Made by a program: the position numbers and the translations under genes. Shown piece by piece: positions 50,959 to 60,577 of a DNA stretch of 64,000 nt. The stretch's first letter is position 1. The number at the start of each line of letters is the position of its first letter. Under the pieces are notes generated by a model. It searched no databases. It worked only from the letters and a program-made list of their open reading frames with translations, and had not been told where the DNA came from. This DNA is from JAALKW01 sp963974485 (GTDB lineage: Bacteria > Pseudomonadota > Gammaproteobacteria > Legionellales > Legionellaceae): the NCBI GenBank assembly GCA_963974485.1, contig CAXBBS010000003.1, positions 124,001 to 188,000 on the forward strand. The letters are read 5' to 3'.

Positions 50959-53130
50959 TCATGCAAGCCTTTCCGCAAGCTTGGTTAAACGATGTGCTTC
51001 TTTGTTATTATGCACGGCCATGCCAATTGCTTTTTTCTGACCGATTAACACCACACGTGACTTGCCTCGCGTGATACCCGTGTACAATAAATTGCGGGCA
51101 AGCAATGCAAAATGCTGTGTTGCAAGCGGCATCACCACCACGGGAAATTCAGATCCTTGAGCTTTATGAATACTGATAGCATACGCTAAATTAATTTCAT
51201 CCAGCTCATTCACGCCATACGTTTTAATTTGATAATCAAATTTTATTTTGACTTCGCCTTCTTCTAAATCAATGCTTTCAATCACACCGATATCACCGTT
51301 AAACACATCTTTATCGTAATTATTGGTCATTTGAATCACTTTGTCGCCAGGTGCATAAATCGACCCAAAGCGTTCAATTTTAGGTTCTGAACGACCGTTC
51401 AAGCGCGCTTGCAAAGCAGCGTTCAAACTTCGGCTACCTAAACCTCCCCGATTCATGGGGGTTAAAATTTGAATATCCCGAATCGGATCATAACCGTAGC
51501 GTTTGGGCAGGCGATTAATCACAACTTCAAGCAATTTGTCATGAATTTCTTCTGGTGTATCGGCGTACAACGTAAAAAAGTCGCTCTGCGGCGAATCATG
51601 AGGTATCGGCATTTTGCCTTGATTCACGCGATGCGCGTTCACAATAATATGTGAGTGCGCGGCCTGACGAAAAATTTCAGTTAAACGTACCGTTGTAATC
51701 ACGTTTGAGGCGATTAAATCCGCTAAAACAGCACCCGATCCAACCGATGGGAGCTGGTCTATATCCCCCACAAAAATAACAGCCGCATCTAACGGGATGG
51801 CTTTTAATAAATGATTGAGCAAAACAACATCAATCATGGAGGCTTCATCAATAATGAGTACATCTAAATCTAATAAATTATTCTGGTTATGCTTAAACCC
51901 ATAAGTTTTCATATCAAATTCGAGCAAGCGATGAATCGTTTTTGCTTCCAGTTGCGTGGTTTCTGTCAAGCGTTTAGCCGCACGCCCCGTGGGAGCACAT
52001 AAGCTGATGCGCAGATCTTTCTCTTCAATAATACCCAGTAAATTTTTTACAATCGTTGTTTTACCAACACCTGGGCCACCGGTCATAATAGAAATTTTTG
52101 ATTTTAAAATTTGCTCGACCGCTTCATGTTGCGAATCGGATAACTCCAGACCTGTTTTTTTCTCAATCATCGGAATAGCTTTGGCAACATCAATCTCGCC
52201 CCACGGTACATGTGAGGTATTTAAGCGCTTGAGCTGTATCGCGGCACGTGTTTCTGCTGTATAGAGCGAAATAGGGTAAATACAGGGCACATTATTAATC
52301 GTATCAGCGACGAGTTGATTTTCGAGGATCTCTTGTTCAATACCTGCTTGGATAATCTCTTCTGGAATTTCAAGTAATTTGTGGGTAGCCTCAAGCAATT
52401 TAGATAATTCTGCCGCGCAATTTCCTTTGTCACAAAGCTCTTGTAACACATGCGATGCCCCGGCTTGTGCACGCATCAACGAATTTTTTTCTATCCCTAA
52501 TTTTTCAGCGAGTTGATCTGCTGTTTTAAAACCAATGCCTCGAATATCACGTGCTAAACGGTATGGATTTTCCTCGACCATTTCAACAGATTTGTCACCG
52601 TAAGTTTTATAGATGCGTACCGCACGTGCTGTACCCACGCCATGGCCATGTAAAAACACCATGATGCTGCGAATGGCTTTTTGTTCTGTCCAGGCAGACA
52701 ACACGCGCTTCATACGTTTGGGACCAATACCGTCTAAATCAAGCAAGCGATGCGGGCTTTGCTCAATCACATCAAACACGGCTTCACCAAATGCCGCAAC
52801 AAGCTTTTTAGCAAAATGGGGGCCAATACCTTTGACCATGCCTGAACCTAAGTATTTTTGAATACCTTCAAGTGTGGTCGGCTGAATGGTTTTAAGATGT
52901 TCGGCTTTAAACTGCATGCCATGGGTTCGATCATTCACCCATACACCTTGGCACTCGATATATTCTCCAGCCGTAATCGATGGGGCGTTTCCTATCACAG
53001 TCACCACATCACGATGCCCACGTACCTGGGTGCGTAAAACACAAAAGCCTGTGGCTTCGCTATGAAACGTCACGCGTTCAACTGAACCTTGAACATGCTC
53101 CAAACGTTGTGCAGTCTTCATGAGGGTCAC
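50959..53130 (-). CDS. recD2: RecD2-type 5'-3' DNA helicase
   Basis: 723 residues. N-terminal OB-like segment, helix-hairpin-helix region (GMVKGIGPHFAKKLVAAFG, LDGIGPKRMKRVLSAW), then SF1B helicase domains with Walker A GGPGVGKTT, motif II LIIDEASMID, VGDIDQLPSVG, LTEIFRQAA, and UvrD-like C-terminal SIHKAQGSEF and LLYTGITRGK. RecD2 is the RecBC-independent form; it processes damaged forks. Frame begins with GTG 53130 overlapping the upstream stop by 4 nt; ATG 53121 is an alternative. Confidence 0.95.
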   Translation of the reverse strand: MTLMKTAQRLEHVQGSVERVTFHSEATGFCVLRTQVRGHRDVVTVIGNAPSITAGEYIECQGVWVNDRTHGMQFKAEHLKTIQPTTLEGIQKYLGSGMVKGIGPHFAKKLVAAFGEAVFDVIEQSPHRLLDLDGIGPKRMKRVLSAWTEQKAIRSIMVFLHGHGVGTARAVRIYKTYGDKSVEMVEENPYRLARDIRGIGFKTADQLAEKLGIEKNSLMRAQAGASHVLQELCDKGNCAAELSKLLEATHKLLEIPEEIIQAGIEQEILENQLVADTINNVPCIYPISLYTAETRAAIQLKRLNTSHVPWGEIDVAKAIPMIEKKTGLELSDSQHEAVEQILKSKISIMTGGPGVGKTTIVKNLLGIIEEKDLRISLCAPTGRAAKRLTETTQLEAKTIHRLLEFDMKTYGFKHNQNNLLDLDVLIIDEASMIDVVLLNHLLKAIPLDAAVIFVGDIDQLPSVGSGAVLADLIASNVITTVRLTEIFRQAAHSHIIVNAHRVNQGKMPIPHDSPQSDFFTLYADTPEEIHDKLLEVVINRLPKRYGYDPIRDIQILTPMNRGGLGSRSLNAALQARLNGRSEPKIERFGSIYAPGDKVIQMTNNYDKDVFNGDIGVIESIDLEEGEVKIKFDYQIKTYGVNELDEINLAYAISIHKAQGSEFPVVVMPLATQHFALLARNLLYTGITRGKSRVVLIGQKKAIGMAVHNNKEAHRLTKLAERLA

Positions 53131-53891
53131 ACCGGATTGTCACTATCTAAAAACGTATGTTCCAACCCAAACTGCTCGGCTAGATGCTTACCTAGCTCAT
53201 GTATTCCATCACGTTCCGTAGCATGATGCCCGCACGCAAAATAATGCACGCCCAGTTCTTTGGCTTGATAATACGTACGTTCTGAAATTTCACCGCTGAT
53301 ATACGCGTCTACACCAAGCGCCGCCGCATCTTCAATATAATCTTGTGCTGCACCCGAACAAAAAGCTATTTTTTTAATTATTTTATTGGGCTCTGAAGCG
53401 GGTATGCACTGCGGTGCCCGACCAAATACTGTAGCTAATTGATGCGTCAACGCTTGCACATCCAAAGGATTTGCTAATTCACCGCTCCATAATAAATCAG
53501 GTATTTTTCCAGCAGCATGGTGTTTAACGTGCTCAAGTTCTAATTTTTTAGCGATACACGCATTGTTACCCAGCACTTTATGACAATCAATCGGCAAATG
53601 ATAAGCAAATAAATTCATATCATGTTTTAGCAACGCGGCTATACGCGCACGCTTCATACCACGCAGTGTGGGATCTTCGCCTTTCCAAAAATAACCATGA
53701 TGCACAAGCAAAGCATCCGCCTGATAAGCACAAGCGGCTTGAATCACATCGTGTGATGCGGTCACCGCTGTGCAAATACGATTTATAGCTGCTTTGCCTT
53801 CGATTTGAAGGCCGTTGGGGGCATAATCTTGAAACGCATCGACCTGAAGGTAATTTTGTAAATAAGTTTCCAATTCAATACGCTGAATCAT
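53127..53891 (-). CDS. Nif3-like dinuclear metal-binding protein
   Basis: 254 residues, like E. coli YbgI. Metal ligands in LLVHHGYFWKG and FAYHLPIDCHKVLGNN and in YFACGHHATERDGIHELG; SGEISERTYYQAKELG is another family block. The family forms a toroidal hexamer with a two-metal site; it is often called GTP cyclohydrolase I type 2, but the true function is uncertain. It lies between murA (16-nt gap) and recD2 (overlap). Confidence 0.93.
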   Translation of the reverse strand: MIQRIELETYLQNYLQVDAFQDYAPNGLQIEGKAAINRICTAVTASHDVIQAACAYQADALLVHHGYFWKGEDPTLRGMKRARIAALLKHDMNLFAYHLPIDCHKVLGNNACIAKKLELEHVKHHAAGKIPDLLWSGELANPLDVQALTHQLATVFGRAPQCIPASEPNKIIKKIAFCSGAAQDYIEDAAALGVDAYISGEISERTYYQAKELGVHYFACGHHATERDGIHELGKHLAEQFGLEHTFLDSDNPV

Positions 53892-53907
53892 GGTTTATAT
53901 TCCAGGT

Positions 53908-55179
53908 TTATTTTCCAGAACAGCGTTTGATATCTGCACCCAGCATTGAAAATTTTTCTTCAATACGCTCATAGCCTCTATCTACATGATAAATACGCTC
54001 AACCCATGTCTCGCCTTTGGCCGCCAGTCCGGCAAGAATCAAGCTGGCTGACGCACGAAGATCGGTCGCCATCACCGGCGCTCCGGTTAAATATTCAACG
54101 CCTTGAATCATGGCTGCATTGCCGTTTAAGCGAATTTTAGCGCCCATACGTTGTATTTCTTGCACATGCATGAAACGATTTTCAAAAATATTTTCAATCA
54201 CAGAAGAAGAGCCTTGGGCGACTGTATTTAAGGCCATAAATTGCGCTTGCATATCGGTTGGGAAACCTGGGTAAGGCGCAGTAGAAATATCTACAGCTTC
54301 CGGACGTTCGCCGTACATATCAAGTGTCACCCAGTCGTTTCCTAGGGTAATCGCCGCACCGGCTTCTTCAAACTTACAAAGCATGGATAATAAATTATCC
54401 GGCCGCACACGTTTGACCGTCACTTTGCCGCGCGTCATGGCTGCCGCAGCTAAATACGTACCTGCTTCAATTCTATCAGGCAATACAGTATAGCTGCCCC
54501 CGGTTAGATTAGGCACGCCTTCGATTTCGATCGTATGGGTTCCTGCCCCATGAATTTTGGCGCCCATGCTGATCAAAAAATTAGCTAAATCAACCACCTC
54601 CGGTTCACGCGCTGCATTTTTAAGAACCGTTTTTCCTTCAGCAAGCGTGGCCGCCATCATAATATTTTCTGTTCCGGTCACGGTCACGGTATCAAATACA
54701 ATGGTTTTGCCTTGCAAACGCCCTTTTTTACATCGCGCTTTAACATAACCATTAATCACTTCGATATCAGCACCCATCGCTTTTAAAGCTTTTAAGTGCA
54801 AATCAATCGGGCGTGTTCCTATAGCGCAACCCCCAGGCAACGATACATCTACTCGTCCAAAACGCGCAAGAAGCGGTCCCAAAACTAAAATAGAAGCGCG
54901 CATGGTTTTAACCAAATCATACGGTGCGACCAACTCATCACCGATGGTATTCGCATCCACCGAGACTTGCATTTTTTCGTCAACAACTAAATTTGCACCC
55001 AATTGACCGAGCAATTCCATCATGGTGGTCACATCATTGAGATGCGGAACATTGGCAATGGTCACCGGCTCGGTCGCCAGCAAAGTTGCCGCAATAATAG
55101 GCAAGGCTGCATTTTTTGCCCCAGATATTACCACTTCACCGAACAACGGTTTTCCACCATTAATCACTAATTTATCCAC
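53908..55179 (-). CDS. murA: UDP-N-acetylglucosamine 1-carboxyvinyltransferase
   Basis: 423 residues. Opens with MDKLVINGGKPLFGEVVISG, active-site Cys in SLPGGCAIGTRPIDLH, and the RIEAGTYLAAAAMT and PTDMQAQFMAL blocks of the EPSP-like fold. It catalyses the first committed step of peptidoglycan synthesis and is the fosfomycin target; the Cys (not Asp) suggests sensitivity. Overlaps ibaG by 8 nt in the mla-ibaG-murA run, the same order as in E. coli. Confidence 0.97.
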   Translation of the reverse strand: MDKLVINGGKPLFGEVVISGAKNAALPIIAATLLATEPVTIANVPHLNDVTTMMELLGQLGANLVVDEKMQVSVDANTIGDELVAPYDLVKTMRASILVLGPLLARFGRVDVSLPGGCAIGTRPIDLHLKALKAMGADIEVINGYVKARCKKGRLQGKTIVFDTVTVTGTENIMMAATLAEGKTVLKNAAREPEVVDLANFLISMGAKIHGAGTHTIEIEGVPNLTGGSYTVLPDRIEAGTYLAAAAMTRGKVTVKRVRPDNLLSMLCKFEEAGAAITLGNDWVTLDMYGERPEAVDISTAPYPGFPTDMQAQFMALNTVAQGSSSVIENIFENRFMHVQEIQRMGAKIRLNGNAAMIQGVEYLTGAPVMATDLRASASLILAGLAAKGETWVERIYHVDRGYERIEEKFSMLGADIKRCSGK

Positions 55180-55420
55180 GATTTTTCTCCCATTCGGCTT
55201 CGGTCCATGTTTTCATCGTCAACGCATGCAATTGCCCGGAGGTAATATACGTTTGAAGCTGTGCATACACCCATTGCTGTCGTGCCAAGCGTTTCATGCC
55301 TTCAAAATCATTCGAAACCAGGATGAGTTGATAATGATAACCATCACCTGAAACTTCGACGTGTATCACACCTGGAATCTTTATTAAACATTGTTCAAGT
55401 TCGCTATTACTTACGGTCAC
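55172..55420 (-). CDS. ibaG: BolA-family protein IbaG
   Basis: 82 residues with the BolA-like fold: IPGVIHVEVSGDGYHYQLILVSNDFEGMKRLARQQWVY, where the sequence between strands contains a His near the conserved FeS-ligand region, and LHALTMKTWTEAEW at the end. IbaG works with monothiol glutaredoxins in Fe-S handling and acid stress. It overlaps mlaB by 4 nt and murA by 8 nt. Confidence 0.9.
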   Translation of the reverse strand: MTVSNSELEQCLIKIPGVIHVEVSGDGYHYQLILVSNDFEGMKRLARQQWVYAQLQTYITSGQLHALTMKTWTEAEWEKNRG

Positions 55421-55710
55421 TCAATTTTCTCCAATAATAAGTTATCTACATCACAAAAGGTCGCTAAATCCAAAATCGCCTGAGACATGCCTTGGATACG
55501 TAAGGTCACGCTTTGCTCTTGACACAATCGATGCGCCTGAATAAGTAATGCAAGGCCTGCGCTATCACAATGCGTGACATGCTCCATGTTCAACACAAGC
55601 GTTGGGTTAGCCTGCTGCTTTAAATGCGCCGAGAAACGCGTCAAATCCGACGAAACAGTATCAAACGTCAAAACGTTTGATGGCACAAACACACATGCGT
55701 CACTCATCAT
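55417..55710 (-). CDS. mlaB: STAS-domain protein MlaB
   Basis: 97 residues, a lone STAS domain: NPTLVLNMEHVTHCDSAGLALLIQAHRL holds the conserved Asp-Ser-Ala-Gly loop that follows the second strand. MlaB binds MlaF and stabilises the MlaFEDB ABC complex in the inner membrane for phospholipid traffic. It overlaps mlaC and ibaG by 4 nt each. Confidence 0.9.
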   Translation of the reverse strand: MMSDACVFVPSNVLTFDTVSSDLTRFSAHLKQQANPTLVLNMEHVTHCDSAGLALLIQAHRLCQEQSVTLRIQGMSQAILDLATFCDVDNLLLEKIE

Positions 55711-56321
55711 GCAGCCTGACGTTCAGAATTGTTTTGCTTATTCAGTTGCATAATTAATGCATCCATATCCGTCATTTTTAATATTTGGCCAAACTGCGTT
55801 CTAAAGCTCTGCAATAAACTCACGCCCTCAACACTCAAATCATACACTTTCCACGTACCGTGTTTTAACACCAAGCTATAGCTCAAAGGAATTTTCTGCC
55901 CATTCGGCCGAATGATAACACTATTGACGCGCGTAAAACGGCCACTGGGCGCCGCCCGCTCAGGTAAAAACATAATTTTTTCATTCGAGTACTCAGCCAG
56001 TGGCGCCGCATACGTTCGAACCACTAAACTTGAGAACGCTTGCGTAAACCTACCCCGCTCATCGGGTGTTGCGCGCGTCCATGCATTGCGCCCCAAAACC
56101 GAGCGCGCCATACCCTGAACATCAATGTGAGGCAATAAATGCTCACGCACCGTGCGTTGCACCAATTGTGGGTTCTTTTTAAGCTGACCTTTGTTTTTAT
56201 CAAGCGTATCAATAATTTGATCGGCTGTTTTTTCTAACATAGGCACCGGAGATGTTGCCGCCCAGGTGAATGAGCTGGCGACCACAAGGCAGCACCCCAA
56301 AAAAGTTTTAAACTTACGCAT
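55707..56321 (-). CDS. mlaC: Periplasmic phospholipid-binding protein MlaC
   Basis: 204 residues, signal peptide FLGCCLVVASSFTWAATS, then the Tol/Ttg2-D fold: HLLPHIDVQGMARSVLGRNAW, ERGRFTQAFSSLVVRTYAAPLAEY, WKVYDLSVEGVSLLQSFRTQF. It carries phospholipid between MlaA in the outer membrane and the MlaFEDB complex. Starts 37 nt after mlaD, overlaps mlaB by 4 nt. Confidence 0.94.
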   Translation of the reverse strand: MRKFKTFLGCCLVVASSFTWAATSPVPMLEKTADQIIDTLDKNKGQLKKNPQLVQRTVREHLLPHIDVQGMARSVLGRNAWTRATPDERGRFTQAFSSLVVRTYAAPLAEYSNEKIMFLPERAAPSGRFTRVNSVIIRPNGQKIPLSYSLVLKHGTWKVYDLSVEGVSLLQSFRTQFGQILKMTDMDALIMQLNKQNNSERQAA

Positions 56322-56358
56322 ACTTACTCCCGTTTATCTTAATTTCAATAAGTTTCAA

Positions 56359-56835
56359 TTAGGTTGATTGCTTTGCACTAAACAATAATTGGCCAATGAT
56401 GTTCTCAAGAATCACCGCTTCTTGCGTACGTTCGATAACATCCCCCGCGCGTAAAAATGGATGGCCTGGCACGCTTTCAAAACCAGGAACCAAACTTATA
56501 TAATTTGACCCTAGCAAGCCTTCAGTTAAAATACGAGCCGAGGCATCATCAAAAGGAATAGGCTGATCTTGGCGTAATTGCATTTTCACTTTGGCATTGA
56601 GCTGCCCCGGCTGCAACGTAATGCCAGTAACTTCACCGACTTTAACGCCGGCAACCGTGACGGGAGCACGTACTTTGAGCCCTCCAATATCCGAAAAATT
56701 AGCGGTGACTTCATAGCTTTTTGCGTGGGTTAGTTCTTGCACGCCGCTGACTTTAAAAACCATCACGAGCAAAGCCAAAAAACCCAGTAGCATAAACATG
56801 CCTACGCTTAAATCCAGTCGATAGTTTTTATTCAT
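56359..56835 (-). CDS. mlaD: MCE-domain protein MlaD
   Basis: 158 residues: one N-terminal membrane helix (VGMFMLLGFLALLVMVFKVSG) and one MCE domain with KVRAPVTVAGVKVGEVTGI and LLGSNYISLVPG. It forms a hexameric ring on the periplasmic face of MlaE. Its ATG directly abuts the mlaE stop codon. Confidence 0.95.
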   Translation of the reverse strand: MNKNYRLDLSVGMFMLLGFLALLVMVFKVSGVQELTHAKSYEVTANFSDIGGLKVRAPVTVAGVKVGEVTGITLQPGQLNAKVKMQLRQDQPIPFDDASARILTEGLLGSNYISLVPGFESVPGHPFLRAGDVIERTQEAVILENIIGQLLFSAKQST

Positions 56836-57615
56836 TTACCAACCTCCAATCATAAGTGCCGTCAACAAAAAATCAAAACCTAAAATCAGGAGAGACGCAT
56901 GCACCACAGAACGTGTGGTTGCTTGGCTAATCCCTGCCGCTGTAGGTGTACTCGTGAAGCCTTGATAGACTGCCACCCAACTCACTAAAAAAGCAAACAC
57001 CATACTTTTGATGATGCCACTTAATACATCAAGCCTAAAATCAACGGCTGATTGCATGTTCGACCAAAAACTACCGGCGTCCACGCCAAAGCGCTCAACG
57101 CCAACAAGGTACCCACCATACACAGCTACGGCCGAAAAAATAAGTGATAAAACAGGTAATGCAATCAAACCAGCTAAAAAACGTGGATAAACAATGCGTG
57201 CGAGTGGATCAACCCCCATCATGTCCATGCTGGTGAGTTGTTCCGTCGCTTTCATCAAGCCAATTTCTGCTGTTAATGCCGAACCTGCACGTCCTGCAAA
57301 TAAAAGTGCACTCACAACGGGACCCAATTCACGCGCAATGCTCAATGCAAGTAACTGCCCAAGCTGACTCGAGGCCCCAAATTTTGCCAAGGTATGGTGA
57401 CCTTGTAGCCCCACAACCATGCCAATAAAAAGCCCCGAAACAACAATCACAATCCCCGACAAAACACCCACGGAATATAATTGATGCCAGACGCTCGGGC
57501 CTATTTTTTTAAAATGGGGTCTGCGCCACAAGAGCCGACACAAAAATAGACCGGCCTGCCCCAAGCGCTGTACGGATGTACGTCCAATCGTACCTGCTTG
57601 TTCAATTCTATCAAG
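56836..57615 (-). CDS. mlaE: MlaE permease of the phospholipid ABC system
   Basis: 259 residues from ATG 57615, which overlaps the mlaF stop by 5 nt; the longer frame up to 57747 lies inside mlaF and is unlikely to be used. About five or six membrane segments, with LGQLLALSIARELGPVVSALLFAGRAGSALTAEIGLMKATEQ (in part) as the family's signature amphipathic and coupling region. It is the membrane core of the MlaFEDB complex. Confidence 0.95.
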   Translation of the reverse strand, partial: LDRIEQAGTIGRTSVQRLGQAGLFLCRLLWRRPHFKKIGPSVWHQLYSVGVLSGIVIVVSGLFIGMVVGLQGHHTLAKFGASSQLGQLLALSIARELGPVVSALLFAGRAGSALTAEIGLMKATEQLTSMDMMGVDPLARIVYPRFLAGLIALPVLSLIFSAVAVYGGYLVGVERFGVDAGSFWSNMQSAVDFRLDVLSGIIKSMVFAFLVSWVAVYQGFTSTPTAAGISQATTRSVVHASLLILGFDFLLTALMIGGW

Positions 57616-58408
57616 CATCGAGTAACTCCTCCGCATACGGTCGCGCTGGATAATGGAACGGGACCGCACCATCCGCTTCACCACGCATAAATTGCCGAAC
57701 ATCCGGTTGCGTGGACTTAAGTAAGGCCGCAGGTGTGCCCTCACCAATCACACGACCTCCTGACAGAAGATAAACATAATCTGCAATTCCACAGGTTTCA
57801 GTAACATCATGGGAAACAATCATGGTCGTTGTCTGCAGTAACTCATTCAAGCGCTTAATCAAACGCACCAAAACCCCCATCGAAATCGGATCTTGACCCG
57901 TAAACGGTTCATCATACATCATTAATTCAGGATCTAGCGCCATCGCACGTGCAAAAGCCGCACGTCGCGACATACCACCGGATAATTGTGAAGGCATAAG
58001 ATGAGCCGCACCACGCAGCCCCACCGCTTCAAGCTTCATTAAGACCACATCACGTAACATCAATTCACTTAGATTGGTATGCTCACGTAAGGGAAACGCC
58101 ACGTTATCAAAAACAGAAAGATGCGTGAAGAGCGCGCCATTTTGAAATAACAAGCCCATATTACGTCGAGCGACCGACAGCTTTTTACTTGATAGCTCAT
58201 GTACATCTTCACCATCAACACAAATTTTACCTGCATCTGGCGTCAAAACACCGCCGATCAATTGCAATAACGTTGTTTTACCTGTGCCACTTGGCCCCAT
58301 GATCGCTGTAATTTTTCCACGTTGTACGCGAATATCAACCTGATCAAAAATCAATTTATTATGATGGGAAAATGTTAATTTTGAAATATCCACCCATGAT
58401 TCGTGCAT
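57611..58408 (-). CDS. mlaF: MlaF ATP-binding protein of the phospholipid ABC system
   Basis: 265 residues from ATG 58408, which has AAGGAG 9 nt upstream; the ATG at 58438 has no ribosome site. Walker A GPSGTGKTT, Q-loop LLFQNGALF, signature LSGGMSRRAAFARAM, Walker B LMMYDEPFTGQDP, and H-loop SHDVTE. The C-terminal stretch (FHYPARPYAEELLDA) is the tail that interacts in MlaF dimers. A TATAAT at about 58440-58446 upstream (minus strand) may be its -10. First gene of mlaF-E-D-C-B-ibaG-murA. Confidence 0.95.
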   Translation of the reverse strand: MHESWVDISKLTFSHHNKLIFDQVDIRVQRGKITAIMGPSGTGKTTLLQLIGGVLTPDAGKICVDGEDVHELSSKKLSVARRNMGLLFQNGALFTHLSVFDNVAFPLREHTNLSELMLRDVVLMKLEAVGLRGAAHLMPSQLSGGMSRRAAFARAMALDPELMMYDEPFTGQDPISMGVLVRLIKRLNELLQTTTMIVSHDVTETCGIADYVYLLSGGRVIGEGTPAALLKSTQPDVRQFMRGEADGAVPFHYPARPYAEELLDA

Positions 58409-58539
58409 GCCGTATGACTCCTTGTCATGTTTGCTCAATTATATATCCCGGTATGCGCAGATGGCCAGCTCGATTATTAATTTAGAGTTAGCTTTAGTTA
58501 TGATAGAATCAAAGTACGATTTTATCCAGTTTTGACACC

Positions 58540-59502
58540 ATGAACTTTTGCACCTCAGGCCTCACCGTTATAGAAACCGAAGCTGCTGCTATTTTTGCGC
58601 TCGCTCAAACCATTGATAAAAACTTTGAGCGCGCCTGCGAACTCATGTTTGCGTGTACTGGCCGTGTCGTCGTCACCGGTATGGGAAAATCGGGCCATAT
58701 CGGTAAAAAAATTGCAGCGACACTGGCCAGCACAGGCACCCCTGCTTTTTTTATGCACCCCGCAGAAGCAAACCATGGCGATTTAGGCATGGTGACATCA
58801 AACGACATCGTGCTCGCCTTATCTAATTCAGGCAATACACACGAAGTACTTAACCTATTACCCAGCTTAAAACGCTTAGGCACGCCTCTGATAACGCTCA
58901 CAGGCAATCCAAACTCGATACTCGCTAAAACAGCCACCGTGAATTTAAATCTTGAAATATCAGCAGAAGCTTGCCCACTTGGCCTAGCCCCCACCACAAG
59001 CACAACCATCGCGCTCGTGATGGGTGATGCCTTAGCTGTGGCACTGCTTGAAGCCCGAGGCTTTACGGCTGATGATTTTGCACACGCACACCCGGGTGGC
59101 GCACTGGGTAAGAAATTACTACTGACCGTCGATGAACTTTATCATTCCGGCGAAGCCTTGCCAAAAATTACCGAAACAACGCTGGTGCGTGATGCCCTCA
59201 TCGAGTTAAGTGCTAAAAAACTCGGTATGGCTTGCGTGGTCAATAGCGAAGGTTGTTTGGTTGGCGTGTACACCGACGGCGATATTCGACGTACATTAAC
59301 TAAATCTTACGATATTCATACCACCCTCATCAAAGACGTCATGACCCAAGGCTGCCAAACCATCTCCCAAGGCATGCTTGCAGCCGAAGCTTTAGCGCTC
59401 ATGCAACAACACAGCATTACTTCGCTGGTAATTACAGATTCAGAGCACAAGCCCACAGCGGTGTTACATATCCACGATCTATTGCGTGCGGGTATGATTT
59501 AA
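58540..59502 (+). CDS. kdsD: D-arabinose 5-phosphate isomerase
   Basis: 320 residues. SIS sugar-isomerase domain (VVVTGMGKSGHIGKKIAATLASTGTP, MHPAEANHGDLGM, LALSNSGNTHEV) and two C-terminal CBS domains (GVYTDGDIRRTLTK, VLHIHDLLRAGMI). It makes arabinose 5-phosphate for KDO, the inner sugar of LPS. It is divergent from the mla genes, not followed by kdsC-lptC as in E. coli. Confidence 0.95.
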   Translation: MNFCTSGLTVIETEAAAIFALAQTIDKNFERACELMFACTGRVVVTGMGKSGHIGKKIAATLASTGTPAFFMHPAEANHGDLGMVTSNDIVLALSNSGNTHEVLNLLPSLKRLGTPLITLTGNPNSILAKTATVNLNLEISAEACPLGLAPTTSTTIALVMGDALAVALLEARGFTADDFAHAHPGGALGKKLLLTVDELYHSGEALPKITETTLVRDALIELSAKKLGMACVVNSEGCLVGVYTDGDIRRTLTKSYDIHTTLIKDVMTQGCQTISQGMLAAEALALMQQHSITSLVITDSEHKPTAVLHIHDLLRAGMI

Positions 59503-59533
59503 TCAAGGTTAGAACGTTGTAATAATTATCTAT

Positions 59534-59545
59534 AGAGCGCGCTCT
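59534..59545. terminator. Palindrome between convergent kdsD and GGDEF genes
   Basis: AGAGCGCGCTCT is a perfect 12-bp palindrome between the two stop codons. It could terminate both transcripts, although no T run follows. Confidence 0.35.
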
Positions 59546-59551
59546 TCTGAC

Positions 59552-60577
59552 CTAGGCGCCAAATTCGATCACTTTATTCTTTCCTTGTGCTTTGGCGTCA
59601 TACATAGCTTTATCAGCTGCTTTTAATAAACCTTCACTATCCGTAGCATCATGTGGGAAAGTTGCTATACCAATACTTATGCTCGTTTTAATTGCCTTGT
59701 TATTTATTAAAAATGGCTCATTAAACGAAGAGATAATTGTGTTTGCAAATTGTTTTGCTTCTGCTTTTACCCTGAGGTTTCTTAACACAATAACAAACTC
59801 ATCCCCACCTAATCGAGCAACACAATCTTCCGTACGCACCGAGTTTTTCAATCTCATGGCAACATCTTGCAAAAGCTTATCACCAGCATCATGCCCATAA
59901 GTGTCATTAATATATTTAAATGCATCCAAATCTAAAAACAAAAGGGAGAAAACATAATTATGACGCTTAGATATCGATAAGACTTTGTTTAAAATATCAT
60001 CTAAAGAAGCACGATTGTATAACGTGGTAAGTTTATCAAAGTATGCTAGTCCCTGAAGCTCCGTTTGTAATTGAATTTTTTTTATATTGGCCCCAAGAAT
60101 GTAACCGAAGTCACCAAATAAACGGCGATCAAGCTCAGAAAAAGCATCATTTTTTGCTGAAAAAAACAATCCACCTATGATAGTCATACCATCTAATACA
60201 GGAATCCCTAAGATATATTGTGTCTCATCTTCTGCAAGCATAGGCTCTTTCGTTTTCCAAGCCTTGGTATTCGAATTGGTTTTTTCTAAAATTGGTGAGT
60301 CTTGCTTGATGAGGTATTCTGTTAGACTATTTTGAAGAGGACGATTATGAGCAGAATCGGTAGCGTCCGCATGGCTTATTGAGTATATTAAATAAGCAGA
60401 ATGGGTGTTGCCGTTTATTAAGGTTAATGTGCAATGTTGAAAATCTAAGAAATATTTTAAACGTTGATTTAAATAACTAACAAGTTCATTGAGTGTTTCA
60501 CTTTGAGATATTTTCGACGCGATTTCTAGTAGAATTGCATAAAGATTTGATCCTATGATAATCGTATTTCGTGTCAT
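59552..60577 (-). CDS. GAF-GGDEF diguanylate cyclase
   Basis: 341 residues. GAF-like sensor domain (about 12-160) and a complete GGDEF domain: FDKLTTLYNRASLDD, LDLDAFKYINDTYGHDAGD, the inhibitory I-site RTED five residues before the catalytic GGDEF, and GIATFPHDATDSEGLLKAADKAMYDAKAQGKN (in parts). It should make cyclic di-GMP, with product feedback. No EAL domain and no membrane helix. Starts in the stop of the AhpD-like gene (ATGA), so the two are coupled. Confidence 0.93.
   Translation of the reverse strand: MTRNTIIIGSNLYAILLEIASKISQSETLNELVSYLNQRLKYFLDFQHCTLTLINGNTHSAYLIYSISHADATDSAHNRPLQNSLTEYLIKQDSPILEKTNSNTKAWKTKEPMLAEDETQYILGIPVLDGMTIIGGLFFSAKNDAFSELDRRLFGDFGYILGANIKKIQLQTELQGLAYFDKLTTLYNRASLDDILNKVLSISKRHNYVFSLLFLDLDAFKYINDTYGHDAGDKLLQDVAMRLKNSVRTEDCVARLGGDEFVIVLRNLRVKAEAKQFANTIISSFNEPFLINNKAIKTSISIGIATFPHDATDSEGLLKAADKAMYDAKAQGKNKVIEFGA

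Noticed and set aside
57616..57747. Extra 44 residues at the MlaE N-terminus
   Set aside because: They lie within mlaF and are not part of the family; ATG 57615 overlaps the mlaF stop as usual in coupled genes.
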